This document shows positions 1 through 12,200 of a stretch of DNA of 64,000 bases, piece by piece; the stretch's first letter is position 1; each line of letters begins with the position of its first letter. The notes under the pieces were generated by a model that did no database searches, was not told where the DNA came from, and worked only from the letters and a program-made list of their open reading frames with translations. Source of the stretch: Ostrinia nubilalis (taxonomy: Eukaryota > Arthropoda > Insecta > Lepidoptera > Crambidae); assembly GCF_963855985.1 (NCBI RefSeq), contig NC_087095.1:11666001-11730000 (forward strand), read 5' to 3'. The translations under genes and the position numbers were made by a program.

Positions 1-7
1 CACTGAC

Positions 8-216
8 CTGCAGCTGGTAGATCGGCGGCGGGTACGGGTGGTACGTGAAAGGGTACGCCAGTGGGTACGGAACGGGTACAGCAACTGGCGGCGGCGCCGC
101 CTGGTACCGCGGCTCTTCTAGTAATGGCTCCGTCTGTTCTTCATTTGATTGTCGTAAGTATAACTCGTGCCAGTATCGGGCTACGGTGTATAATACTTCG
201 GGGTAAACTCCGCCAC
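8..216 (-). CDS. Zswim8: Zswim8 exon 23 (last in window)
   Basis: Residues 1302-1371: [20 protein letters not shown] followed by a Tyr/Pro-rich linker. It ends at CTGCAG|GTCAGT eight bases from the window edge, so the conserved C-terminal helices must be encoded further left. Confidence 0.93.
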
Positions 217-3200
217 CTGGATATAAAAAATATAATTAGATATACCTAGTTCAATCTAATTTATATTTTAACCTTATACATTACATACAGTAATTTTTTT
301 GTTCGTGTTGAAACTTTTGATACAGTTCAAAATATGATGCAAAATTCAACCCCCATCAGCGTTAAAATGAATTTATTTCCCTAGCATTCCGTCGTGTTTT
401 TTTACTCAAGTGACGTTTTGTTTTCTACATCGTCTCATGAGCCCAACCCCTGCGAAACCCTATTCCCAATTTATCTAACCTGAAACTTGAAAATTGTCAA
501 CGATGACAGTAGCAACTGTGACTACTAGATTATCGTCATAAGAAAATATATCACTACCAGTACCAATAAAAACCACTTTAACCCATACCTTTAGCAGCAG
601 CCTCGACTGTAAGACATGCCCGTTCTAGCATAGCGTCGCTCTGCTCTTTACACTGCAGCACCGCGCGTTGTATTTCATTGTAGTTGAGCGCGTGCGCGTG
701 CGGTAACACTGATAAAGCCAGCTCGGCCGCCGCGCGAACCGTGTGAACGTCGCGGCCTGATGATGCCTGGAAATACACGTCTTGTAAATATGTGACGAGC
801 TGTGTAATAAAGCTAAATCCTGGTCCGTGAGCACGTAGAATTTTGTCCAATGATCCCAAGCTACCCATCCTTATCGCTCGCGCGTAATTATGTTGCTATC
901 GCGCTCGCACACTTACTGCGGGCGCCAGTCGCACAGTCGCGACAGCAATATAATTACGCGCGAGCGATAAGGATGGGTAGCTAAGGGTCATTGGACAAAA
1001 TTCTACGTGCTCACGGACTGGGCTATACATGGAACTGTTCCCACCACAGCAACTTCTATGTAGCCAGGATCTATAGATTCACCACCAATAAGAACCAAAC
1101 CAGTGAAGGCAATGCTGCTGACAACGCCACTCTTGTAGCGGAGTTTTGGGCTGACACTGTGTAGGTTTGTTGACGACACGATAAGAAGAAGTGAAGGCAA
1201 GTTACTGAGGATGTGGGTTATGACATCTGACAAACTATGGACAATTTGGTGTTTCACACGACACTATGTAATATTTTTAGATGGTATATTTCGTTTAATC
1301 ACTATGGAGAAGAGGAGATTATTGCAAAAGGTTTGACTATGCATTCAATAAACTTCTGGTTTTCTCCATGTTTGTTCCAGATTCAGAATTTTTAAAATAA
1401 CCAAATCAACATTACAACCAGCACCAAGGTATTACTTTTGTAGAATGAAATCGTAACTAACCTTGTCTGCAATTCCCGCAGCCTCAGGAGGCGTCAAGTG
1501 ACCTTCCCATGCGTCGATAAGGAATAATATCGCTGGCGCTCCAATATCCATCGCTTGTCCTACAAATAAAAAAAACAACTTTAGAAATCAGATCATACCA
1601 ACTGCTGATTGTTTAGGACACTAGTAGGCCAGTAGAATTAAACACAAAAATGAATTAAATCGGAAATAATTCTTACTAAAGATTTTAGTGCTTTAATGTG
1701 TGATGTATGTACTAACAAACCTTGTATTCGGTTCGGGTGTTTGATTATGGGCTTTTCGGAAGGGTAAGTCCTTTACGCGGTTTAACCGGTAAACCGAAAA
1801 AGCTCCCCTTTCGGAGGCCCCCACCACTTAAGCACAACTCCGTCGAAGTCGAAAACCTAGGAGAGTCTTAATGGGCAACCAATGAAGCCATTAAAGCAAT
1901 AAAATGTTTTGTAGGAATTATTTCCAATTTAAAATCTAATTCTACTGGCCTATAGGGTTTTTCTTCGTTATATCAAATAAATCAGTCATTCGTAATCCCC
2001 AAATAGTAAAATTATGTATGTGTACTTACCGGTAATCCAACTGACGTGCGAGGAATATGTGCGACTGAGCCAGTTCGCGCTAACGCAGTTGTGTAGACCG
2101 AGGGCGTATAGGCCTAACTGAAAGGCAGCCATGTGTAATCCTCTGAAAAAATATTAAAAAAATGAATATTGAATTGAAAGAGATATTATATCTCAGCAAG
2201 ACGTAGTGTGGGCCATCCTCCCACTAGGTGGACCGACGATCTGGTGAAGGTCGGTGGAGGTGCCTGGATGCAGGCGGCTCATGAGCGGTATTTGTGGAAA
2301 TACTTAAATTCAAATTCAAATTCAAATTATTTATTGCATGTCACATGGGTAAGGGTTGACAAGAACATAATATTGAACATGTGACGCCCAGTGAAGGCGT
2401 TGCAAAAACTTAAAAATAACATTAAAATAGAGAATTATTTGTCAAACTAGAATAAAATTAAATAAACATTAAAATTACAAAATTAAATAAACATTAAAAT
2501 TATAAAATTATACAATTACATTATTATTATTATTGTATAAACAAAGACAGACCATTACATAATATTTTCATTAAAAAATTCAGAGATGGAATAATAGCTT
2601 TTGAGAGTGAGAAACTTCTTTAATTGTTTTTCATATGATGATATTTTATCTATATTTTTAATTTCATTTGGGATGTGGTTATATATTTTTATTAACATTG
2701 AGTGTGGCGCGGAAGAGTATAATTAATTACTTAGGGGAGGCCTTTGTCCAGCAGTGGACGTCATTCAGCTGAAACGAATGATTGTACCCGTAAAATTGAA
2801 TTTTCTCTCACCTGTGAGGTCCATGATGCTCCCTCGCGCAAGAGGTCTGCGTGAACAGGCTTGTACTGGACGAGCCTCCAGCTTTGAACAGCACTGACTT
2901 TGCTAACTCGAACATAAAGTGCGCGGACGCTTCTGACGGCTGATTTGGCACTGACGGGTAGAGTCTCTTGCCTTTGTATCTGTGAAACGAGCGTAGAAGT
3001 CAACGTATAGTAGTTGTACAGTGGGCCACAGTTTTAGCTACTTATTTTCCGTTTTTTCTCTCGCTCTCATCAAATGATGATTTTTTGCGATAGAACGAGA
3101 CGACATGACCGGAAATGGGTAGCTGGAACCACAGATATAGATATACATAGATAACGCAAGTAACACGATCTGTATTAAAACCAAGCGTGCCGACTTTTTA

Positions 3201-6200
3201 ATACCTACTGTGACGTCACAGCCAACATTTAGTGACGGGAAATCGTAATCGATTCAAAGATGCCGATGCCGCCGTTGCCCCAACGCACCGCTACGATCAC
3301 AGAAATGGCATCGATTATCTGACAGACGAATGAGATACACAGACGAATGAGATACACAGACGAATGAGATATACAGACGAATGATATTAAACGAAATGTT
3401 TAAATAGATAATATTTTCATTGAATTTTAAATAAAAATGTATAATTCTAAAACAGATTGCTTATTATAATACATCGTTGCTGCGCGGGCATTTTTCGAGC
3501 CGCCAGTGTTGTCACACATAATTAATTTTTTTGATTCATTAATTTCATCCTGTTTAAGTTTATTTTGAGACAAAGTCACATGTAGTTTTCTTTTAAAAAA
3601 CACAATTAAATAACTACAAATTAAAGGCTAATTTTAGACACGATCCCGTATTAATAAAAACTTAAAATAATATGTTATATTTACTTTAAATAGTGAATAA
3701 CATACATTTTAAGTTTTTATAAAATATCAATATCTCGACAACGGTGCCTCGTAGATATTTTGTATTGCTCTTATAACATATCCAGCAATATATATTGTGA
3801 TTATTTGGTCACAAAATTCTGATTTGTGGCAATGTTTTATAAAAATTATCAAAATCACGTACACTACTTGTATTCATTTCTCTACAATCTACAACATCAT
3901 CAGCAGATCATTATTTCTTATAAGTATGTACACACATTATTATGTACTTTACTTTATTAGTACTTTTACATGAAAATACATACATAATATGTATAGTGGG
4001 GCATGCCGTTTTTTTTAACAATCTCTTCTTTTTTGAAGGTTCAAAACAGGTACTTTCAAAATGAATTGAACAAATGGTACTATGTTTTGTCGGAAACCAG
4101 TCTTTCCGTCCCGTAGCCGCGATCCATTTTTCTTTTAATATTGCATCTTGTGGGAAACTAGGAAAAAAAAAGAAATATAAATACTACAAATACACATTAA
4201 TTACAATTACCTTAAAGGCCGGCAACGCACCTGTAACGCCCCTGGGTTTGCGGGTGTCTATGGGCGACGGTAATCACTTACCATCAGGTGATCCGTCTGC
4301 TCGTTTGCCTCCTATCACATAAAAAAAAAAAATAGAATATTTATTTATATATGAGAGTTTTTTTTTAAATAATGATTAGTATCATTCGTCTGTCCGATAT
4401 CGATAAGAATCGATTATTGATTAAAGTAGTAGAACGAACAACACTAGTAGCAAAATTTGACAGACGAATGAGAAGTTGCGTGTACAACGAAGTCGAAGCG
4501 ATGCGCGACAGTGGCGCTTGTTCGTTATACATCGCCTCTTAACACATAACGTCAGATCAAACGCTCAAAACAAACCCGGCAATGTATCGTAAAATTTTTT
4601 TGAATGGTAAGTTATAGGTTTTTAGGTACATTCTAGAAACCACAGCTTGGAATACTTAAAAAAATGTTTTAAAATGAATTAACACTTAATATAATATTAA
4701 AATAACTTACCCGTGATAGGAAATATGTCCTTGCCTTTGGGAGCTCGAAGTTTTTGGCTTATTGCAATTTATTATCACACATTGAGGCATTTTTCTAGTT
4801 TTCGCGGCCGGTCCGCATGCAACAACAGACGCGCGTGGACTGTAAGCAGCGGCAGCTCCTTCCGATGATTTATCGGGACCGGGACACGCGAAGTAGGTGC
4901 ATTCGCGTTATCTAGGTATATCTATATCTGTGGCTGGAACTGTGGCCGATAGTACAAGGAAGACGACACCCCCGTACATTTAAACTCCAAGTGGTAGTTA
5001 AAGTTAGCAGTTTAATGTCATTTGGCCAACTAACTCATTATATTATAAATTACATTCTAAAATTTAGAATCTAAATGGTATGCTGATGTATAATTAGGAA
5101 CATTGTAAAATTTCATCAAAATCCATTTAGTAGTTATTGCGTGTAAATTAGTTAGATTCTGACTGAGTTTGTTCCGGCGTTTCTTCTCAGCACTTGCCAT
5201 ATACACCGTGTTACTTTGCATTCTTGCCATATTCACAGAGATAAAAGTAGGGAACAATACCTATTATTTAAAATAAACAAGAGACTCCCATAAAGAAAGT
5301 ACACTAAGATTTTAGTAAATTTGGTTTTTCAGTACAAATTGGAATAAACCAATTTTGTCTCGCACGTTCTACAGGTGCAAGTGGAATAAACCTAGTGGGC
5401 GTGGCCTAGTTCTTAATTTTATGGCTTTGGGTACCAGCCTTTTTATCCAGTCATAATAACTATTTTCAAATACTCTTCAGTTGATTTCAGATTTTCCTTT
5501 CTACTTTACGGGCTTAGGACCGTCAAAAATACGTAATAATTAATAGGGTTTCAATTAATTTACAACATTGTATCCTATTTTTACAAATTAATAAATTAAG
5601 TATGAAATGAAATCACCTTATTCACAATTAATTATTTATTCATAAGTTCCTACTTACAAAGTTTACGTACTGCGAAGTAAGTGTTCAAAGTGTCCTCCGT
5701 TCTGATGAAGGCACAGTCTAGCACGGCGAAGCGTAGGTTTTTCGCTTTAGTTTTCGCAACACATAAACGTTTTGTAGCACAGTTTCACTAAAACAATCCT
5801 TTCATGTATCGCGTTTACACTGTTTATCTCTTCTGCGCATACCAGTCGTTTCAAGTCACTCCAAAAATCCATTGGTGTCAGGTCCGAGGATCGTGGTGGC
5901 CAAGCTACTGGACCCCTCGTCCAATTCACTGTTCACCAAACGTATTATTCGCGCACTTGACGTCCTTATTGTGGGGGAGCACCATCCTGCTGGTAGTAGA
6001 GCATTTGGTGTAACGCTAAGGGTACGTCATCAAGCATTTCGTCTAAGACGTCTTGCAGAAACTCCAAGCACCATTTTGATTAAATTATTCGTTGTTTGAA
6101 TACACTTCAGACATTTTTGTATTATTTAAAACGTGATTTGTGTTTGATGGATTTCTCAGTTTTTTACAAGTGTCAAAAAGACATTTTAAAGACAATAGAT

Positions 6201-9200
6201 ACTATAAAGACTGAATTTACTTATTAACCACATTTATTAGCAAACTTGAACATTAAAACATTTTGCATCAATATACGCGCGAAAATACCGAAAGTCAAGT
6301 GACAGATCGTAGTGAAGTGCACGAGTCATCGATTGAATAGTGATGGAATGCGTAGATTCGATTTAACCCGCTAACAACTCGGCCATCCTGCAACATCTTC
6401 GGTCCTCCGAAGATGACCTTTGGAGCAGCAGCGTCTGCAGGCTCCACCACCACCACGTCGCAGCGGTCCTCGTACATCACGCCTTGTCACCACGATGTCC
6501 AAGGAAGATGTCATCCCCTCTCAAGGAAGAGAGTGGCCTGATAGTGGCAAGGCCCCGAAGGCAACCACTGAGTTAGTGCTGGCAGGCCCCTAAGGCAAGC
6601 ACGGAACTAATGCTGTTAGGCCCCTAAGGCAAGCACTAGACCAAGACTGTTAGGCCCCAAAGGCAATCATTGAACAGATGCTATTAGGCATGCTATTAGG
6701 CTCCGAAAGCAAGCACTGAACCAATGCTGTTAGACCCCTAAGGCAAACACTGAACCAATGCTGTTAGGCCTCTAAGGCAAACACTGAACCAATGCTGTTA
6801 GGCCCCTAAGGCAAACACTGAACCAATGCTGTTAGGCCCCTAAGGCAAACACTGAACCAATGCTGTTAGGCCCCTAAGGCAAACACTGAACCAATGCTGT
6901 TAGGCTCCGAAAGCAAGCATTATTGACTAGCACCATAAGGTCCCGATAGACAAGGCAATGTAAGAGAACACACGCTATGGAGGCCCCAAAGGCAAGCGTC
7001 ATCATTCACATGAAGATAGTATTGTGTGAGGCTCCGAGAGCAAATTAAGGCAAAACACTGTGTAGGCCCCGGAAGCAAGTGTCAGCCACTACAACCAAGG
7101 TGAATTAAGGCTCCGAAAGCAGGTATCACTCGCTGTGTAGGCCCCGAAGGCAAGGAGTTAATAATTCACAGAATAGTGATATAGGGCTTCGAAAGCAAGC
7201 ACAGTGTATACGCTGTAGAGGCCCCGTAGGCAAGCGTAGAAAAACAAATAATCTAAAATTAATTGTGTAATTAATCTTCACCAGATGAGGAACTTTTATA
7301 TCTGTGTTCCTTGCTCTTACGACATCTACTTGCCTTGTGACCTAATTTGCCACAAACAAAACATTTTATATTTTTGTTGGAACTGACACTTCTCAATGCT
7401 GTCACAGGTTGGTCTTGTTCTACACTAGCATCTAAATTATTGATACTGGCCAAATATTGGAGAAGAGAGGCAGTGTCTCGGCACCCAGCTGACTTCGCAC
7501 CAACTTCTAATAATTTGTTGCCAAGAGTACCAATGATGGCTTCCGTGATCACTTCATCACTTAATTGACATGACATACCTATTCCCAATTTATTGTAATA
7601 AAATTCTATAGGCTCTTCATTAGGCAACCGGACTCGATTCACTAAGTCCCTGATTTGTGATAATTTATTTTTAGTGAAAGGAAAAGCCTTTATTAATTTT
7701 TCCTTCCACTCAATCCAACTAATCTCATATGAGGCTTGTTGCTCATACCATCCCTTAGCATAACCACTCAACTTTGCAGTACAATTACAAATTAAGGTAC
7801 GCTCATCCCAACCATGCATCTTAGCGGTGCTTTCTAAATTTCGAATCCAATGTTCTACAGAGACCGATGTAGTTTGTGGATTGAACTCAGGTATGAAGTC
7901 ATTACGCCCCACATAACGCACAACTGGCTTTGATATTGCTTCACTAAAATTAGTCTTTGGCACCCATGCCACTGATGAAACAGAAACCGGCGGGGATGGT
8001 GTTGATTCATTATGATAATTACTTGTTTTCCGTAACTCTCTAATCAATCCCTCCAGGGCATCAATACGCTTGTCTTTATCCTTTAGATCTCTTTTATACT
8101 TCTTCTTTATTCTACCAGATGAAGAGGATGAACTTGAACTATGTGACCATTTACTGTGTTTTGACCGACCCATTATTACACAAGTAACCAAAACCAAAAC
8201 ACAAAAAATCACATGCACACAATTGTTATACTAACAGCACATATAGTTCAATAAAATGCAATCAAAAGTTAGTCACTACAATGACCATCATTCATTAGAA
8301 AAATGAAAATTAAGTTTTGTCAATATAAATTGTTCAAATCTTTTAAGTGTCCAACACACAATAAAACTCTGAAATAAGTTTATATTGCACACAAAATGTT
8401 CTGTACTGAATATACTAGTTCCACTGCACTTTAATGTTATTATTTAAAATAAAATTCAATAGTCCAAAATGATACAGCTCACCGATAAGCAGGAACAATG
8501 ATTGCACCTTCAAGATGTGTTATTTATGCACATGCAACCCTTCACCTCAAGACCTTTTTAACAAGATCTATTGACTTTGAACAGGACAGCAGCTATTCCT
8601 GACCCTAAAATATTTCACCAACAAAACCAAAGTCACCACAGAAACTTGTCACAACATGCTTGTAGTAGTACTTTTTCACACATCAGTTTTGCATTCAATG
8701 TCACAGAAAACTATAAATACACACGTACTAGAACACTAAGTATGCCGTTTTCACTGAACAACATCCATTTAAGTAGAATGTACAAGAAATAAAGTACTTT
8801 TCATCAACTTGTAGGTAGCGTCCCATACACATTACACACTGAAACTCGCAACAGATCGTACAAATTAATATAGTTTAAGGGTACTGATCGCACTTCTGAA
8901 CTCTATAAAGACTGAATTTACTTATTAACCACATTTATTAGCAAACTTGAACATTAAAACATTTTGCATCAATATACGCGCGAAAATACCGAAAGTCAAG
9001 TGACAGATCGTAGTGAAGTGCACGAGTCATCGATTGAATAGTGATGGAATGCGTAGATTCGATTTAACCCGCTAACAATACCTAGGTATTTAAAAATACA
9101 ATAAAAAGTAAAAAAGTCTCCATCGCCATCGCCAACAAGTGATGTGCATGCGTTACGATAATTAGTGGTGTGTTTAACAGATTGTCGATAAAATAAAATA

Positions 9201-12200
9201 CTCAAGATTAAAAAAAATTTTTTTCAGGCATTATTTTTTTACGGATTTGTGTTCAGTATCAGTAATATAGTAACCTCTGTAAATATGGCAAGAATGCAAA
9301 GTAACACCCTGTATTTGTCTCGAAGCGCTGGTAGGGCCCAAAAGATAAGGAGACATGTAAAGTGCCCCATAAGGGCTACCCTTTTTTTTATTATTTATAT
9401 TTTGACGTTCATAAGTGCCACTTGTGGGCTAAACTGAATAAATGATTTTGATTTAAAAATAACATTCTGATCTGAAAAACTTCAGTAAAATTAGCAGAAT
9501 AGTTAGAAGTAAGATAGGATAGGATATCAAAACTAGCCCGAGATTAAAAACACCCTTACCTAGAATCCTTCGGCCTGACTAACGGGGGGTGAGTAGGCGG
9601 CGGGTGGCTGCTATGGCTGGCGTGGCCACTGTGGCTAGTGTGGCTTGCATGGCCAGTGTGGCTAACGTGGCCACTGTGACTGGCATGGGCCCCGTGAGGA
9701 GCGTGGGACGAATGCGGGTGCGCCGGCGGCGACGGTCCACCGTCTGACACCACCATACGCTCCATGTCAGACACAAGAGCGCAGGGCGGCTGGATATCAA
9801 ACAAACGAATGTCATAATATAGATGACCCACGCTGAACTGTCCCACCAAAGTCAATGACAGGGGGCGCTAGCATCGTTCAACTATATGGTTTCCAACGTG
9901 ACAAAAATCGGAACCAGCGATCCGGTATTGACGGTGGCGCCCCACTGTCAATGTCATGCATAGGACAGTTCAGTATTTTGGAACTATAATAGACATGTTG
10001 ACACCACCAATCAATTGACGTACTTTTTAAAACTGTCAAAACGAAACTCTCCCGTAGATTTTGTATGGCGCTACAAGCAAGTGACGTCACTATTTTGTCA
10101 ACTCAATAAAACTACTTTTTTCAATTACAATGCGAGCAAAAATCATTATTTACAGGTAATTTAAAATCAATTATATTTTTAAGACCAGAATGAAGGGTCT
10201 TTTTAAAAAAGTTGTGGTTTCGAATTATTGGGGTATGGTGTCAAACTGTCTATTATTACTGACGGGATAGCTACCACCTATTTTGAATTTCCGATATTTC
10301 GGCACTGTTGCAAGTACCATTTAATATTTAATAATAGTGACCATGAAAGTTTAAAACAAAACAAAATTAAAACAGGTGTAAGCATTAGTTATACATATTG
10401 TTCCGTTTACGGACAAAAAATGATCAAAATTGCTCAATCTTTGAGATTAGGACAGTAAAAATATTTTATTCAATGAGGGTTATTGGCACCACTGGCAAGT
10501 GAGTAGACCTTATTCTACAGTTCCATCATCCTGTAGGCCTAGAATGCGCGCTGCGATAAGCGGTTATCACGCCATTTTATCGATTTTCCCATACATTTTG
10601 ACGTCGATAGGAGTATATCACGGCGCCTGGTGAGCAAATGCTAGCACTCCTACCACTTCAGCGCTCAATTAGCGCCACTATCTTAGCCACTGGCGAGTGA
10701 CAGGACTTTACTCTAAAATGACGGCAACTGGTGAGCATTAAAATGATAGCCCTCATTACAATTAATAAAATAAATCATCTTGATAATAAAGAAGTCCAAT
10801 CAATACTCAAGCAATTGAGTGCATACCTGTGATGGCATATACGGCGCGGGATGACTTGGGTACGCGTTGGAGTTAGACGAAGTGTCCGCTCTATACGCAG
10901 CAAGTCGCGGGTTGTTCGTGTAATACATGCTGACCATCGGGCCTTTGGTCAGCTGGTGGATTTCGCGGTCTAGTAACTGTAAAAACGTTTTTAAAATTAT
11001 AAAAACTAGCGACATTAATATGTAAGTTATGAATAATTATAACAAAACATAAAATTGTAACATCTTTATTCAACCAGGAATGCAATGTCCCACATTTTAT
11101 ATCTGACTGCATTTTGATGTAATTCGTTGTGGGTTCCAAACTTCCAAGACGATAAGCTAGTCGGCACTAGTCACACTTTACGATTATTTACCCAGGTTTT
11201 CATATCTGTTTACCTGGGTGAATTAATTTCTATGTGAACAAAGGCGACCGCTTTAGTCGACTCAATTCACCTAAAAAATGAAGCTAGGTGAAATGGTTCC
11301 AAGGTGAAATGAGGACACTAAAAATTTCACTTTTTTCACTCAGTTTATATCACCCAGGTGAACAAAGTGGAATAATCCACACTCAAATACGTATAACTTC
11401 AATGCAGCAATTGATAAATTACCTTGTTCATAATCCTGGCTAGTTTCACTGGGTCATCTTTGTAGAACGACAGCAGAGTAAGCGCTAACTCCCCTCGTTG
11501 TCTCCTCGTACCCTCACACAGCAAAGGATGATCTGCCTCCGACACGTTAGCCTTTAGTCCTAAAGCCGCTACTGCCGCTTCGAAACCTAACGCTTCGTCG
11601 GTTGGCAATCTTGACTGAAAACGAACACGACGTTATAAAACCATCGTCTTTAAAAAATAAAAAATATTGACATTAAACATAGTCATAAAATAATGTACGA
11701 GTTCGGTATACACTCGAAAAGATTTAACCGCCTCTGTGGTCTAGTGGTAAGACCACCTGCTTCAGACGCAGAGGTCCCGGGTTCGATTCCCAGTGGGGGC
11801 AGATTTTTCTGGTCGGTTTGGTTGGTGGTAGGGTTTGTTCTAAGTCCGCCTGGCTAGCTACCACCATCTTACCTAAAGTCTGTCGCCAAAACAACAATGT
11901 TAACAGCATTATTGTGTTCTGGCAGTTAGAGGTAAGATAGCCAGTTCCTCCGTGATTGAGGATTCCGGGTGAAGCTCGCTTTCACCTTCGGCCTGATCGT
12001 CACTTACTATCAGGTGAGATACAGGCCAAGAGCTTACTCGATGTGGATAATTTTTTTTTTCTAAAAAAAGTCATAATTTTCAATATACACTGGAAGTAAA
12101 CCAAACTTACTGGATGTTTATTTTCTTTGTCAGTCGCTGATAACGCCAGCACGTCAAATAGGAAACTGGCCAACGCAATAGGCAGCAAAGCTGGCCCTCG

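Larger units (their letters stand above)
3121..4941. mobile_element. 1.8-kb block bounded by 37-bp inverted repeats
   Basis: The sequence at 3121-3157 (AACCACAGATATAGATATAC core) returns as an inverted copy at 4905-4941. Inside are a short tandem repeat, a LINE tail and AT-rich DNA. It may be a non-autonomous DNA transposon that absorbed other elements, or two related MITE ends by chance. Confidence 0.5.
6203..9077 (-). mobile_element. Gag-only LTR retrotransposon (non-autonomous)
   Basis: Two 174-bp direct repeats (6203-6376 and 8904-9077), identical as far as I can read, flank a gag ORF and a minisatellite and are themselves flanked by ATAC on both sides (6199-6202, 9078-9081), a clean 4-bp target duplication. 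In its own orientation the LTR starts TGTTAGCGGG. No protease, reverse transcriptase or integrase is present, so it must move with help from a relative, probably of the Ty3/gypsy group. LTR identity suggests a recent insertion. It sits in sense with Zswim8. Confidence 0.85.
2980..9559. other. Zswim8 intron 18, transposon-filled
   Basis: The largest Zswim8 intron (6.6 kb). It holds a small MITE, an inverted-repeat-bounded 1.8-kb block, a LINE tail, a mariner-type transposase remnant and a complete gag-only LTR element. I see no exon in it. Confidence 0.8.

Noticed and set aside
6560..7240. CRISPR-like array
   Set aside because: Units are contiguous 34-bp tandem repeats with no unique spacers, inside a eukaryotic retrotransposon.
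11726..11800. Possible tRNA gene
   Set aside because: A- and B-boxes are good, but the acceptor stem needs several wobble pairs, the anticodon stem has a mismatch and a SINE body with T-rich tail follows directly.
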